NCBI RefSeq assembly: GCF_016591975.1
Contig: NZ_AP024169.1
Location: 139,001-203,000, forward strand
DNA length: 64,000 nt
Direction of reading: 5' to 3'
Source: Anaeromicropila herbilytica
GTDB lineage: Bacteria; Bacillota; Clostridia; Lachnospirales; Lachnospiraceae
Made by a program: the position numbers and the translations under genes. Below, one piece after another: positions 45,827 through 55,601 of this stretch (its first letter is position 1; the number at the start of each line of letters is the position of its first letter). Under the pieces are notes generated by a model that was given only the letters and a program-made list of their open reading frames with translations, did not search any database and was not told the DNA's origin.

Positions 45827-45859
45827 ATGACAGTTAAGAATATGGTGATTTTAGATTAA
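45827..45859 (+). CDS. Leader ORF of 10 codons
   Basis: AAAGGAGAGGTGTAGTT precedes ATG, and the frame reads MTVKNMVILD then TAA. It lies in the leader of the rsgA-like gene, followed by several hairpins and a terminator. This is the layout of ribosome-mediated attenuation, as in leaders of some ribosome-protection and ABC-F genes. Confidence 0.55.
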   Translation: MTVKNMVILD

Positions 45860-45937
45860 ACTGCATATTGGCAGGTGAATAGAAGCCTCTATGGCTCTTT
45901 TCCTTGCAGTAAAGAAACCTTTCGTGATTATGATATA

Positions 45938-46008
45938 AAATGGGATAATGAGAACAAGTATCCCATTCATTTTAAAAAATGAACACGTCTTAAGGCGTGT
46001 TTTTTTTG
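45938..46008 (+). terminator. Leader hairpins and intrinsic terminator (attenuator)
   Basis: TGGGATA...TATCCCA is followed by TTCATTTT/AAAATGAA and then the terminator AACACGTC-ttaa-GGCGTGTT with eight Ts (45982-46008). The terminator lies between the promoter and the rsgA-like gene, so its read-through must be regulated or leaky. Confidence 0.8.
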
Positions 46009-46236
46009 TGCGCAAAAATATAGTCATATTACTATTGAAAGGAATTCTCTACAAGCTATTTGGTGAAAAAACAATAAAAGAATGAACGGAAGCCTTTACT
46101 TAATACCGAAGGTAGGAACAAGGAAGAAACAAGTAAGGAACAAAGAAACAACAAATAAGAAACAACAAATTAGAAAGGCAACATCAAAATGAATAAACAG
46201 ATTATTAAGAGAATAGAACCAAAGGAGAGTGTTTCA

Positions 46237-47304
46237 ATGAATATAGAACATGCAATAGAAAAGGAAGCGGAGATAACAGACTTATCTCAATACGGATTTA
46301 CCACCTTTTTCGAGAAACAGATAACAGAGGAAGATAAGAATAAGAATCTAATTCCAGCTAGGGTAATTGAGATTCACCGTGAAGTATTTAAAGTAGTATC
46401 CAGTTATGGACAGTCAACAGCTAGATTAAAAGGAGCCAATTTCTATGCAGAAAATACGTCAGTAGAGTATCCTGCGATAGGAGATTTCGTCATGATTCAG
46501 AAGAATCAAGGTGGCGAAGATATTATTTATCGATTACTTGATAGGAAATCTTTCTTTTCTAGAGCCAACCCCACGCTTGGAATGGGAGAGCAAGTCGTGG
46601 CAACGAACTTTGATTACGTTTTCTTAATGGAATCGCTTAATTTTGACTTTAATCTAGCTAAGTTAGAGAGATATTTGACGGTAGCTTGGGAAAGCGGTGG
46701 AAGTCCTGTAGTAATACTAACGAAGGCAGATCTATGCGAGGAAGTAGAAGACTATGTGGAGCAGGTGGAAAGTATAGCACCTGGAGTTGATATATTTCCA
46801 ATTAGCTCAGTGACGGGAGAAGGGTTAGAAGAAGTACTAGATTATATTAAGCCAGGAAAGACTGTTGTCTTCTTAGGTTCCTCTGGAATTGGTAAGTCTT
46901 CGTTAGTCAATGCCTTAGCAGGTGAAGAGGTTATGGAGACAAATGAGATTAGAGAAATTGACAGTAGAGGAAGGCATACAACTACCCATAGACAATTGAT
47001 CCTATTACCAAATAATCGCATCATTATTGATACACCGGGAATGAGAACATTGGGAATCTGGAATGCAAATGATGGAGTATCAGAAACTTTTTCGGATGTA
47101 GAAGATATTACAAGAATGTGTAAGTTCTCTAATTGTAATCATGATAGTGAGCCCGGATGTGCAGTAAAGGAAGCACTGGAGAATGGAAATCTAACCATGA
47201 AGCGATGGAAGAGTTATCTGAAATTAAAAAGAGAAGCAAGATTTATGGAGCGAAAAGCAAGGATGTCAAAGCAAACAATGAAGATAAAGAAGAAAGGAAA
47301 ATAA
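46237..47304 (+). CDS. rsgA: RsgA-family ribosome-associated GTPase
   Basis: This 355-aa circularly permuted GTPase acts in late 30S subunit maturation. After an OB-like N-terminal region come G4-like LTKAD, P-loop GSSGIGKSSLVN, and DTPGMR. A C-terminal zinc module follows (CKFSNCNHDSEPGCAV). The N-terminal start DLSQYGFTTFFEKQ marks a longer subgroup. ATG 46237 is preferred (AAAGGAGAG); ATG 46189 in frame has a weaker site. Chromosomes can carry more than one paralogue, and this one sits behind a leader ORF and terminator, which suggests induction by a ribosome-related signal. Confidence 0.92.
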   Translation: MNIEHAIEKEAEITDLSQYGFTTFFEKQITEEDKNKNLIPARVIEIHREVFKVVSSYGQSTARLKGANFYAENTSVEYPAIGDFVMIQKNQGGEDIIYRLLDRKSFFSRANPTLGMGEQVVATNFDYVFLMESLNFDFNLAKLERYLTVAWESGGSPVVILTKADLCEEVEDYVEQVESIAPGVDIFPISSVTGEGLEEVLDYIKPGKTVVFLGSSGIGKSSLVNALAGEEVMETNEIREIDSRGRHTTTHRQLILLPNNRIIIDTPGMRTLGIWNANDGVSETFSDVEDITRMCKFSNCNHDSEPGCAVKEALENGNLTMKRWKSYLKLKREARFMERKARMSKQTMKIKKKGK

Positions 47305-47308
47305 ATAT

Positions 47309-47551
47309 ATGGAGAGTCAAGAATCGAAAAATATTGATAAAAGAGATGTACTAAAAGGAAATGTATTTTCTTATAAACTATGCAAGAACAAAAAAATTAT
47401 TGTATATTGGCATCAAAAAGAAGTGAAAATGCTAAATGCAAAAGAAGGTATCAAGTTCCTAGAGAAAATTAGCATTGCAGATGATTTTGAAAAACAATTA
47501 ATCATGGCAAAGATCACGGGTAATTTCAAGCATGGAAACGAAAAAAAATAA
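47309..47551 (+). CDS. Small conserved-looking protein of unknown function
   Basis: This 80-aa soluble protein starts 4 bp after the rsgA-like stop, with AAAGGAAAA as a site within that gene's end. It reads as a compact domain (FSYKLCKNKKIIVYWHQKE, then KFLEKISIADDFEKQLIMAKITGNFKHG). The pattern looks like a real small protein found in related genomes, but I do not know its function. It is probably co-transcribed with the GTPase. Confidence 0.6.
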   Translation: MESQESKNIDKRDVLKGNVFSYKLCKNKKIIVYWHQKEVKMLNAKEGIKFLEKISIADDFEKQLIMAKITGNFKHGNEKK

Positions 47552-47597
47552 GAAATTAGAACAAAATTAAGAAAAATTTGATTTGGGTTTATAAATG

Positions 47598-47644
47598 TGG
47601 ACACATTCTTGTGATAGACGATTAACAATCATTAGATGTGTCCA
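47598..47644 (+). other. Hairpin after the 80-aa gene
   Basis: TGGACACAT and ATGTGTCCA form a 9-bp stem with a nested GAT/ATC. No T-tract follows, so it is not a typical terminator. Confidence 0.4.
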
Positions 47645-47713
47645 ATGAAGTACTAAAACAAGTCACTGATACATATAATCATATATTTATATCACAGATG
47701 GGTGGTGATAATC

Positions 47714-48400
47714 TTGAGTAATTTGACGAAAGAGGAAAAGTAATGCAAAGTAACGTATTTACGTTAGTAGGTCCTATATACCAGGTATGAATTAAAGCAA
47801 TGAGCCTGGAAAAGGTAAAATAGATTTTAATAAAGTATATTTTAATTAAATATATTATTATGCTCTTATCATAAGTATATTTTATGTGATGTCAGCATTT
47901 TTATCATATATATTGTAGAGGACATTATGGAGACACTTCATAAACCCAATTTAATAGCAGTAGATGTATATTATAACGAGACTATTACGGATCAATTGTT
48001 GGACCGAAGGTTATTATTAATAATTTATCTTTAACTTTGATTTGTGTTTTTGGAGCAATCCAGTATTTGTTTCATAGAATATCAGTATAAGACATAGCGT
48101 ACCAAGTCTTTTACTTTAAAATTATAGGCCCTATTAATGGAGTTACTAAGGAAAATACACTAAAGAAGAAGCGGGGAGTAGCGAAGACCGCCTAGATTCA
48201 CTCTTATATTAAGTACTTTCCGAGAGGATAGCCATGCTCTAACTACTTCTAATATGGATACAAGAACCGCAATCCAGCTACGAGACATAATGAGAAAATT
48301 GATAGATGAAAAAACTTGCTTTATTATTGCACATCGATTATCGGCTATTCAGAGTGCCGATAACCTAAATACTTTTATCCAAAAACGAGGATTAGTTTAA
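47714..48400 (+). pseudogene. Decayed ABC exporter gene
   Basis: A start region (GGTGGTGATAATC then TTG, reading MSNLTKEEK and stop) is followed by broken frames. These include GKIDFNKVYFN and ALIISIFYVMSAFLSYIL, typical of the first membrane domain of MdlB/LagD-like exporters. The last 51 codons are intact and match the end of the ATPase domain (SNMDTRTAIQLRDIMRKL, CFIIAHRLSAIQSADN). The middle, including Walker A and signature, is missing. An intact gene would be about 1.7 kb; only about 0.7 kb remains. Confidence 0.75.
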
Positions 48401-48412
48401 GGAGGTTAGATT

Positions 48413-50866
48413 ATGCAAGCATATAGTAAGGATGAATTGAAAAGAAGCATAGAGGATTATGTAAAGGTATTGTATCGTAAAGGAGTATCTGAAGCATCGA
48501 AGAAACAAATCTTTCAAGCGGTGGCTTATTCCGTAAAAGATCTAATCATTGAACAATGGATGGAGACGCATAGAGTATACGAAGAGGAAGACGTAAAAAC
48601 CGTATACTATCTATCGATGGAGTTTTTAATGGGTAGGGCTTTAGGAAATAATATAATTAACTTAAAAACGAATAAAGTAGTGGAAGAGACGTTAAGAGAA
48701 TTAGGACTAAAGCTTGAAGATGTTGAAGAAGAAGAGCCTGATCCAGCACTAGGTAATGGAGGGCTTGGAAGACTTGCCGCTTGTTTTTTGGAATCACTAT
48801 CTACCTTAGGTTATCCAGTAATCGGTTGCGGAATTCGATATAAATATGGAATGTTCGAGCAAAAGATCGAAAATGGATATCAGATGGAAGTACCAGATGA
48901 TTGGTTAAGGGATGGTAATCCATTTGAAATGAAGCAAGAAGAAGCAGCAGTTATTGTGAAATTCGGCGGTTATGTAAGAATGACCAAGGATGAGAATGGA
49001 AGGGAAAAGTATATTCAAGAGAATTATTCACCAGTAAGAGCAGTTCCATATGATCTCCCTATTGTAGGGTATAGTAATCATGTCGTAAACTCTTTGAGAA
49101 TCTGGGATGCAGAGGCAATTGATCACTTTAATCTGGATTCCTTCGATAAAGGAGATTATCTAAAAGCAGTCGAACAGCAGAACCTTGCAAGGTCCATCTG
49201 TGAAGTACTTTATCCAAACGATAATCATTATGCAGGAAAAGAGCTACGGTTAAAACAACAATATTTCTTTGTATCTGCAAGTGTCCAAAGAGCGGTACTA
49301 AAATATATGGAAAAGCATGAGGATATCAGGCAACTTCCTGAAAAGGTAATCTTTCAACTTAATGATACGCATCCATCAGTGACAGTCGCAGAACTTATGA
49401 GAATTCTATTAGATGATTATGATTTATCATGGGATGAAGCATGGGAGGTTACAACCAAAACCTGCGCTTATACCAACCATACCATAATGTCAGAAGCACT
49501 CGAAAAATGGCCAATTGATTTGTTTGCAAAATTACTTCCAAGAATTTATCAGATTGTTGAAGAAATTAATCGTAGATTTATGAACCTGATTCATGAAAAG
49601 TATCATTGTAATTTTAAAAAAGTTGAGAAGATGGCAATCATCTATAATGGACAGATCAGGATGGCTAATCTCGCAATCGTAGGAAGTTTTTCAGTAAATG
49701 GTGTTGCTAAGCTTCATACTGAGATTCTTAAGAATCAACAGCTAAAAGATTTTTATGAGCTAACGCCAGAGAAATTCAATAATAAAACCAATGGAATTAC
49801 GCAAAGAAGATTCCTACTTCATGGTAATCCGTTGCTAGCCAATTGGGTGACGAGTAAGATTGGTAGTGAGTGGATTACCCATCTAGAACATATGAAAAAG
49901 CTAGAGACTTATGCGCTTGATCCAATCTGCCAAAAGGAGTTCATGGATATTAAGTATCAGAATAAGGTGCGTCTAGCAGAATATATAAAACAACATAATA
50001 AAATAGAAGTAGATCCAAACTCTATCTTTGACGTACAGGTAAAGAGACTCCATGAATATAAAAGGCAATTGTTAAACATAATGCATGTTATGTATCTATA
50101 TGAGGAGCTTAAGAAGAATCCAAGGATGGATATTGTTCCAAGAACTTTTATCTTTGGAGCCAAAGCAAGCGCAGGATACCGAAGAGCGAAAGCGATTATC
50201 AAATTGATAAACAGCGTTGGAGAAGTGGTAAATAATGATAAAACAATTGGCGGAAAGATAAAAGTTGTATTTATTGAGAATTACCGAGTATCAAATGCAG
50301 AGATGATATTTGCAGCAGCAGATGTATCCGAACAGATATCGACAGCAAGCAAAGAAGCATCTGGAACAGGTAACATGAAGTTTATGCTTAATGGTGCAAT
50401 TACTCTTGGAACAATGGATGGTGCCAATGTGGAGATTGTAGAAGAAGTTGGATTAGAAAATGCTTTTATCTTCGGCTTATCCTCAGACGAAGTCATTAAG
50501 TACGAACTAGAAGGTGGCTACAATCCAAAAGATATTTATAATCAAGACCTTGGAATCCGAACAATTATGACGCATATGATCGATGGATATTATGCTCCAG
50601 TGAATCTAGATCTTTTCCGAGAAGTTCATAACTCCTTGCTGGATAACTTTGGTGGGGAAAGAGCTGATCAGTTTTTTATCTTAAAGGATTTTAGAAGTTA
50701 TGTAGAGGCACAGCAAAAAGTAGAGATGGCATATAGGAACCCAGAATGGTGGGCAAAAGCAGCCATACTGAACGTTGCAAATAGTGGTAAGTTTAGTTCC
50801 GATCGAACCATCGAGGAATATGTAGAAGATATTTGGAAACTGGAAAAAGTGACAGTGGAATTGTAG
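48413..50866 (+). CDS. glgP: Glycogen/alpha-glucan phosphorylase, first copy
   Basis: This 817-aa PLP enzyme releases glucose-1-phosphate from glycogen or maltodextrins. Early blocks are YYLSMEFLMGRALGNN and EEEPDPALGNGGLGRLAACF. The PLP-binding Lys lies in EASGTGNMKFMLNGA at residue 656, and RVSNAEMIFAAADVSEQ precedes it. Length is normal. The start is ATG with AAGGAGG, 12 bp after the decayed exporter. No glgA/B/C genes are adjacent. A second, closely similar copy is at 51898. Confidence 0.96.
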   Translation: MQAYSKDELKRSIEDYVKVLYRKGVSEASKKQIFQAVAYSVKDLIIEQWMETHRVYEEEDVKTVYYLSMEFLMGRALGNNIINLKTNKVVEETLRELGLKLEDVEEEEPDPALGNGGLGRLAACFLESLSTLGYPVIGCGIRYKYGMFEQKIENGYQMEVPDDWLRDGNPFEMKQEEAAVIVKFGGYVRMTKDENGREKYIQENYSPVRAVPYDLPIVGYSNHVVNSLRIWDAEAIDHFNLDSFDKGDYLKAVEQQNLARSICEVLYPNDNHYAGKELRLKQQYFFVSASVQRAVLKYMEKHEDIRQLPEKVIFQLNDTHPSVTVAELMRILLDDYDLSWDEAWEVTTKTCAYTNHTIMSEALEKWPIDLFAKLLPRIYQIVEEINRRFMNLIHEKYHCNFKKVEKMAIIYNGQIRMANLAIVGSFSVNGVAKLHTEILKNQQLKDFYELTPEKFNNKTNGITQRRFLLHGNPLLANWVTSKIGSEWITHLEHMKKLETYALDPICQKEFMDIKYQNKVRLAEYIKQHNKIEVDPNSIFDVQVKRLHEYKRQLLNIMHVMYLYEELKKNPRMDIVPRTFIFGAKASAGYRRAKAIIKLINSVGEVVNNDKTIGGKIKVVFIENYRVSNAEMIFAAADVSEQISTASKEASGTGNMKFMLNGAITLGTMDGANVEIVEEVGLENAFIFGLSSDEVIKYELEGGYNPKDIYNQDLGIRTIMTHMIDGYYAPVNLDLFREVHNSLLDNFGGERADQFFILKDFRSYVEAQQKVEMAYRNPEWWAKAAILNVANSGKFSSDRTIEEYVEDIWKLEKVTVEL

Positions 50867-50932
50867 TGAGATAAAAATGTAGTATCGCGAGTTAGATTGC
50901 TTACTACATAGAATAAAAAAATATATTATGGT

Positions 50933-50964
50933 TAAGAACCCAGTCAAATTTGACTGGGTTCTTA
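50933..50964 (+). terminator. Terminator of the first phosphorylase gene
   Basis: TAAGAACCCAGTCAAA and TTTGACTGGGTTCTTA form a perfect 32-bp palindrome, working in either direction. Confidence 0.85.
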
Positions 50965-51124
50965 AATATAAAAGCAAATTTGAGCGAATAATGTGAATAA
51001 TAAAAATTTTTTAGCACATAATAAGAAATATTTGTTAAAATAAGATAAGGATTATGCAATACTGTACAGACAGATAAATATAATGAACTGTATTGGAAGA
51101 CTTGGATTATGCAGGAGGTAATAC

Positions 51125-51865
51125 ATGAATATATTAGATGCTAATATGTCATTATATGAGATAGAAAATTGTCTCGAAAAACAATGTTTTCATTCTTATC
51201 ATGATTTTCGAATTATTGGCGATCTCGATTTATCAATGGATGACCTTGAGTGTTTATCCTATAAAGTAAAGGGATTAAGAAGATTTGCTGTTGATCTATC
51301 TACTTATGAAACATATAAACTATCATTACTAACTGCTTGTGTATTTAAGATAAAGAAAGAGCAAGAGATTATGGGAAATATATATTTCTTAAGAAAAGTG
51401 TATAATAATCTGCCTCAGCATCACACTAGATTTGTTATGGAATTATTAAAGGACACTCTTATAGAGTATGGGATTGCTACTTTTAATATTGATACCAAGC
51501 ATTTTAATGGATTATTTGGGGTATTAATAAATCATGCTGGAATACCCGAACATTTGCATGGTAATCTATATGACCTGTTGGATGAAACGTTACAGTATAA
51601 TGAGGTGGGTTTACTAGAATCTAAGTTTCGAAAAGAGTTTGTACCACATCTTAATTGGTGGACTCAGTATATTGAAGAACAGAAAATGTGGGAACTTTTT
51701 ATAGATTGTAGAAATCTCTTAATTGATTGTAAGAGTAATGAATTTGCCAAGGAGGAATTACTTAAGAAATATCATTGGGTTTCCAAAAATTTAATTCAAA
51801 ATTGTGTAAAATGGTGTAATGAATGTGAATACTTAAGCCAAGAGCAGAGAAAAATACTTGTTTAA
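51125..51865 (+). CDS. Hypothetical protein between two phosphorylase genes
   Basis: This 246-aa, mostly helical soluble protein has no recognised family. The central stretch (ELLKDTLIEYGIATFN, then FNGLFGVLINHAGIPEHLH) has an HAGIP motif. To me it recalls N-terminal helical regions of some large uncharacterised bacterial proteins; this is only an impression. There is no signal peptide or membrane segment. The start is ATG with AGGAGG. It ends 32 bp before the second phosphorylase gene and is likely co-transcribed with it. Confidence 0.7.
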   Translation: MNILDANMSLYEIENCLEKQCFHSYHDFRIIGDLDLSMDDLECLSYKVKGLRRFAVDLSTYETYKLSLLTACVFKIKKEQEIMGNIYFLRKVYNNLPQHHTRFVMELLKDTLIEYGIATFNIDTKHFNGLFGVLINHAGIPEHLHGNLYDLLDETLQYNEVGLLESKFRKEFVPHLNWWTQYIEEQKMWELFIDCRNLLIDCKSNEFAKEELLKKYHWVSKNLIQNCVKWCNECEYLSQEQRKILV

Positions 51866-51897
51866 AGGTCAAAAATATATTTTTTGGAGGGGATTCT

Positions 51898-54345
51898 ATG
51901 AAAGTTCTAAATAAAGACGAATTAAGACACAGTATTGAAGAGTATTTAAAAATTTTATATCGAAAAGAAGTATCCGAGGCGTCTAGAATGCAGATCTATC
52001 AGGCATTATCTTACTCCATTAAAGACGTCATAATTGATCAATGGATGTCAACTCATAGAGCATTTGAAGAGAAAGACGTGAAAACAGTATATTATTTGTC
52101 TATGGAATTTCTACTAGGACGAGCATTAGGAAATAACATCATCTCTTTAAAATTGGATAAAGTAGTTAATACTGTTTTAGAGGAAATTGGGATAAAGTTA
52201 GAAGACATTGAAGAGGAAGAGCCAGATCCAGCACTAGGAAACGGAGGACTAGGAAGATTAGCGGCCTGTTTTTTGGATTCACTATCTACATTAGGATATG
52301 CTGCAGTTGGGTGTGGAATTCGTTATAAATACGGCATGTTTAAGCAAGTAATCGAAAATGGATTCCAGATTGAGGTACCAGATGATTGGTTAAAGAATGG
52401 TTATCCATTTGAAATGAAACAAGATGACCTATCGGTAATTGTAAAATTTGGAGGATATGTTCGAATTACGAAAGATGAATTAGGTAGAGAGAAATATATT
52501 CAGGAGAATTATTCCTCTGTTAGGGCAGTACCATATGATCTTCCAATTGTTGGGTATGGTAATCATATTGTAAATACCTTAAGAATCTGGGATGCTGAAG
52601 CAACGAATCATTTCAACCTAGACTCTTTTGACAAAGGAGATTATCAAAAAGCAGTAGAGGATCAGAACCTTGCAAGATCGATTTGTGAAGTATTATATCC
52701 TAATGACAGCCATTATGCTGGTAAAGAACTGAGATTAAAGCAACAGTATTTTTTTGTATCAGCGAGTATTCAAAGGGCTGTTCTTAAATATATGGAGAAG
52801 CATGAAGACATTCACAAACTTCCTGAAAAAGTTGTATTTCAAATGAATGATACCCATCCATCAGTTACGGTGGCAGAATTAATGAGAATTCTCCTAGATG
52901 ATTATAATCTTTCATGGGAAGAAGCTTGGGAGATTACAACGCATTCTTGTGCCTATACGAATCATACAATTATGTCAGAAGCCCTTGAAAAGTGGCCTAT
53001 TGATTTGTTTTCAAAATTATTGCCTAGAATCTATCAACTAATAGAAGAGATTAATCGGCGTTTTCTTATGAATATAAAAGTTCAATATAATGGAGATCCT
53101 AATAAGATTGAAAAAATGGCTATTATATATAATGGGCATATTCGAATGGCTAATCTGGCAATTGTGGGAAGTTTCTCGGTCAATGGTGTTGCAGAACTTC
53201 ACACAGATATTCTTAAGAAGCAGCAATTGAGAGATTTTTATGAAATGACACCAGACAAATTTAACAATAAGACGAATGGAATAACGCAAAGGAGATTCTT
53301 GCTACATGGAAACCCACTACTTTCTTCTTTTGTAACGAGTAGGATTGGAGACAAATGGATAACTAATCTACAACATATGAAGAATCTTGAAGAGTTTGCT
53401 AAAGATCCAAAAAGTCAAAGAGAATTCATGGAGATTAAATACCAGAATAAAGTTCGACTTGCAGAATATATTAAACTTCATAATGGACCTGAGATTGATC
53501 CAAATTCTATCTTTGATGTACAAGTGAAGCGCCTACATGAATATAAGAGACAATTGCTAAATATTATGCACGTGATGTATTTATATGAAGAATTAAAGAA
53601 GAATCCTAATATGGATATAGTTCCACGAACCTTTATTTTTGGTGCTAAAGCTAGTGCAGGGTATCATAGGGCAAAGGCAATTATCAAGTTAATTAATAGT
53701 GTTGGTGATGTAATCAATAATGATAAATCAATTAATAACAAGATTAAGGTGGTATTTATTGAGAATTATCGTGTGTCGAATGCAGAGATGATATTTGCTG
53801 CAGCAGATGTATCAGAACAAATATCTACTGCAAGTAAAGAAGCGTCTGGTACAGGTAACATGAAATTTATGCTAAACGGAGCATTAACGCTTGGAACACT
53901 AGATGGAGCAAATGTAGAGATTGCAGAAGAAGTTGGAGTTGAAAACACATTTATCTTTGGGTTGACAGCCGATGAGGTTATTCATTATGAGTTGCATGGA
54001 GGCTATAATCCAAGGGAGATCTATGATCATGATATGGGAGTTCAATCCATTATGAAGCATATGATTGAGGGATATTATGATCCAATCAATCATGATGCAT
54101 TTCAAGATATCTATAATTCGTTACTCGATAGTTATCAATTAGATAGAGCAGATCAATATTTTATCTTAAAAGACTTTAGAAGTTATGTAGAAGCTCAAAG
54201 AAAAGTGCAAGAAGCATATAAAGATAAATCATGGTGGGCAAAAACAGCCATCTTAAATGTAGCTAATTGCGGTAAATTTAGTTCGGATAGAACCATTGAA
54301 GAATATGTAAAGGATATTTGGAAGCTAGAGAAAGTAACACTCTAG
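51898..54345 (+). CDS. glgP: Glycogen/alpha-glucan phosphorylase, second copy
   Basis: This 815-aa paralogue of the gene at 48413 is identical to it in many long blocks and has no large insertion or deletion. The PLP Lys is again at residue 656 (EASGTGNMKFMLNGA), and EEEPDPALGNGGLGRLAACF is unchanged. Synonymous positions differ widely, so the duplication is not recent. ATG follows TTGGAGGGG. The pair may differ in regulation or substrate chain length; the sequence does not show which. Confidence 0.96.
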   Translation: MKVLNKDELRHSIEEYLKILYRKEVSEASRMQIYQALSYSIKDVIIDQWMSTHRAFEEKDVKTVYYLSMEFLLGRALGNNIISLKLDKVVNTVLEEIGIKLEDIEEEEPDPALGNGGLGRLAACFLDSLSTLGYAAVGCGIRYKYGMFKQVIENGFQIEVPDDWLKNGYPFEMKQDDLSVIVKFGGYVRITKDELGREKYIQENYSSVRAVPYDLPIVGYGNHIVNTLRIWDAEATNHFNLDSFDKGDYQKAVEDQNLARSICEVLYPNDSHYAGKELRLKQQYFFVSASIQRAVLKYMEKHEDIHKLPEKVVFQMNDTHPSVTVAELMRILLDDYNLSWEEAWEITTHSCAYTNHTIMSEALEKWPIDLFSKLLPRIYQLIEEINRRFLMNIKVQYNGDPNKIEKMAIIYNGHIRMANLAIVGSFSVNGVAELHTDILKKQQLRDFYEMTPDKFNNKTNGITQRRFLLHGNPLLSSFVTSRIGDKWITNLQHMKNLEEFAKDPKSQREFMEIKYQNKVRLAEYIKLHNGPEIDPNSIFDVQVKRLHEYKRQLLNIMHVMYLYEELKKNPNMDIVPRTFIFGAKASAGYHRAKAIIKLINSVGDVINNDKSINNKIKVVFIENYRVSNAEMIFAAADVSEQISTASKEASGTGNMKFMLNGALTLGTLDGANVEIAEEVGVENTFIFGLTADEVIHYELHGGYNPREIYDHDMGVQSIMKHMIEGYYDPINHDAFQDIYNSLLDSYQLDRADQYFILKDFRSYVEAQRKVQEAYKDKSWWAKTAILNVANCGKFSSDRTIEEYVKDIWKLEKVTL

Positions 54346-54356
54346 GATATATAATA

Positions 54357-54404
54357 TGAGTTGCCCGACAATTAACCAGTTTGGTAGGTAGTCGGGCAAT
54401 TTTC
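54357..54404 (+). terminator. Terminator of the second phosphorylase gene; repeat copy 2
   Basis: GTTGCCCGAC pairs with GTCGGGCAA followed by TTTT, 12 bp after the stop. The sequence also matches the hairpin at 9377-9427, so it belongs to a repeated hairpin. Confidence 0.8.
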
Positions 54405-54569
54405 CTGTCTGCTTAACAGGAGGAATCATAGCTTAATTGTCCTCTCTTTTTTACATTCTCTATTGAATTATGAAGATAAGATCATTAGAATGTTTAATAT
54501 ATAGAATGATAGAAAACTACAATAATATAAATGGAACAGTAAAATGAAAGAAATAAAAGGAATAATCAA

Positions 54570-54974
54570 ATGAAAAATTACAATTGTATTATCATATTAA
54601 ATCAACAAAAGGATAGAATCTTATTTTGCAAAAGGGCTTGCGATCCTTATCTTGGGCTCTACAATTTTGTTGGAGGTAAGATTGAAGAAGGGGAGCAATC
54701 CTTGGATGCTGCTTATCGAGAATTAGAGGAAGAAACGGGAATAACAAGAAAAGATACTGTTATAAGGCCATTTATTGACTATGTATGGCATATTCAGGAG
54801 ATCCGAATGGAAGTATATGTAGGAGTATTAAATAAAGAGATTGTCTTAAGGGAGGAAAAACATTCTCTTCATTGGTTGGATTTTAATCATAATTTTTTTG
54901 ATATGAATATATTTGCAGGGGAAGGCAATATAGGTCACATGGTTGAGATACTTAAAATGTCAGATATTCTTTAG
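54570..54974 (+). CDS. Nudix hydrolase
   Basis: This 134-aa protein has a perfect Nudix box, GGKIEEGEQSLDAAYRELEEETGI by pattern (Gx5Ex7REUxEExGU), at about residues 35-58. These enzymes split nucleoside diphosphates linked to another group; the MutT/8-oxo-dGTPase type is possible but not shown. The start is ATG with AAAGGA. Confidence 0.92.
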   Translation: MKNYNCIIILNQQKDRILFCKRACDPYLGLYNFVGGKIEEGEQSLDAAYRELEEETGITRKDTVIRPFIDYVWHIQEIRMEVYVGVLNKEIVLREEKHSLHWLDFNHNFFDMNIFAGEGNIGHMVEILKMSDIL

Positions 54975-55117
54975 TTTATTACAGTGAGGGATTGAATTAA
55001 TGCTAAATATTTTTATTTCGGCAGCAAAAGTTAATAAATAAAGGTATCTACATATAACACTTTGGAATAAAATAGTGATAGAAATAGAATATATAATAAT
55101 AGAAAGTAGTGATTACA

Positions 55118-55600
55118 ATGATGCATAATTTGAAATATCAAGAGATTAATGAGTTTGATTATGCCACCTTAACTAAGATTATGACAGAAGCTTTTAATGA
55201 TGATACTAAGATGCATACGAGCTTACTAGAAGATGGGCCAAGGGGATATAATGATGGAACGCTTGTAAGACGGCTGTGCTCTGATCGGAATATGATTAAT
55301 AGAAAGATAATCTATCAAAATGAGATTATTGGACTATATGTACTGAGCCCTATAACAACAGATACATATGAAATTGAAATGATTGCGCTGTCGCCAAAAT
55401 ACAAACAGTTAGGAATAGGAACAAATGTATGGAGGGATATTGAGAATACATACCGTCAGGTGAAAAAATGGATCGTAGAAACACCGGAATATTCAAAGAG
55501 AAATATATATTTTTATACAGTAAAATGTGGGTTCGAACCCAATAGAGAAAGAGTATATGATAATGGAGATAAGTCAATTATTTTCGATAAGTTAGTATAA
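55118..55600 (+). CDS. GNAT-family N-acetyltransferase
   Basis: This 160-aa protein has the acetyl-CoA-binding pattern IEMIALSPKYKQLGIGTNVW (motif A, Q/RxxGxG/A form) and a C-terminal FYTVKCGFEPNRERVY block typical of GNAT enzymes. The start is uncertain: ATG 55118 is given, with GTG 55109 and ATG 55121 as alternatives behind AGAAAG. The acceptor is unknown. Confidence 0.85.
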   Translation: MMHNLKYQEINEFDYATLTKIMTEAFNDDTKMHTSLLEDGPRGYNDGTLVRRLCSDRNMINRKIIYQNEIIGLYVLSPITTDTYEIEMIALSPKYKQLGIGTNVWRDIENTYRQVKKWIVETPEYSKRNIYFYTVKCGFEPNRERVYDNGDKSIIFDKLV

Positions 55601-55601
55601 T

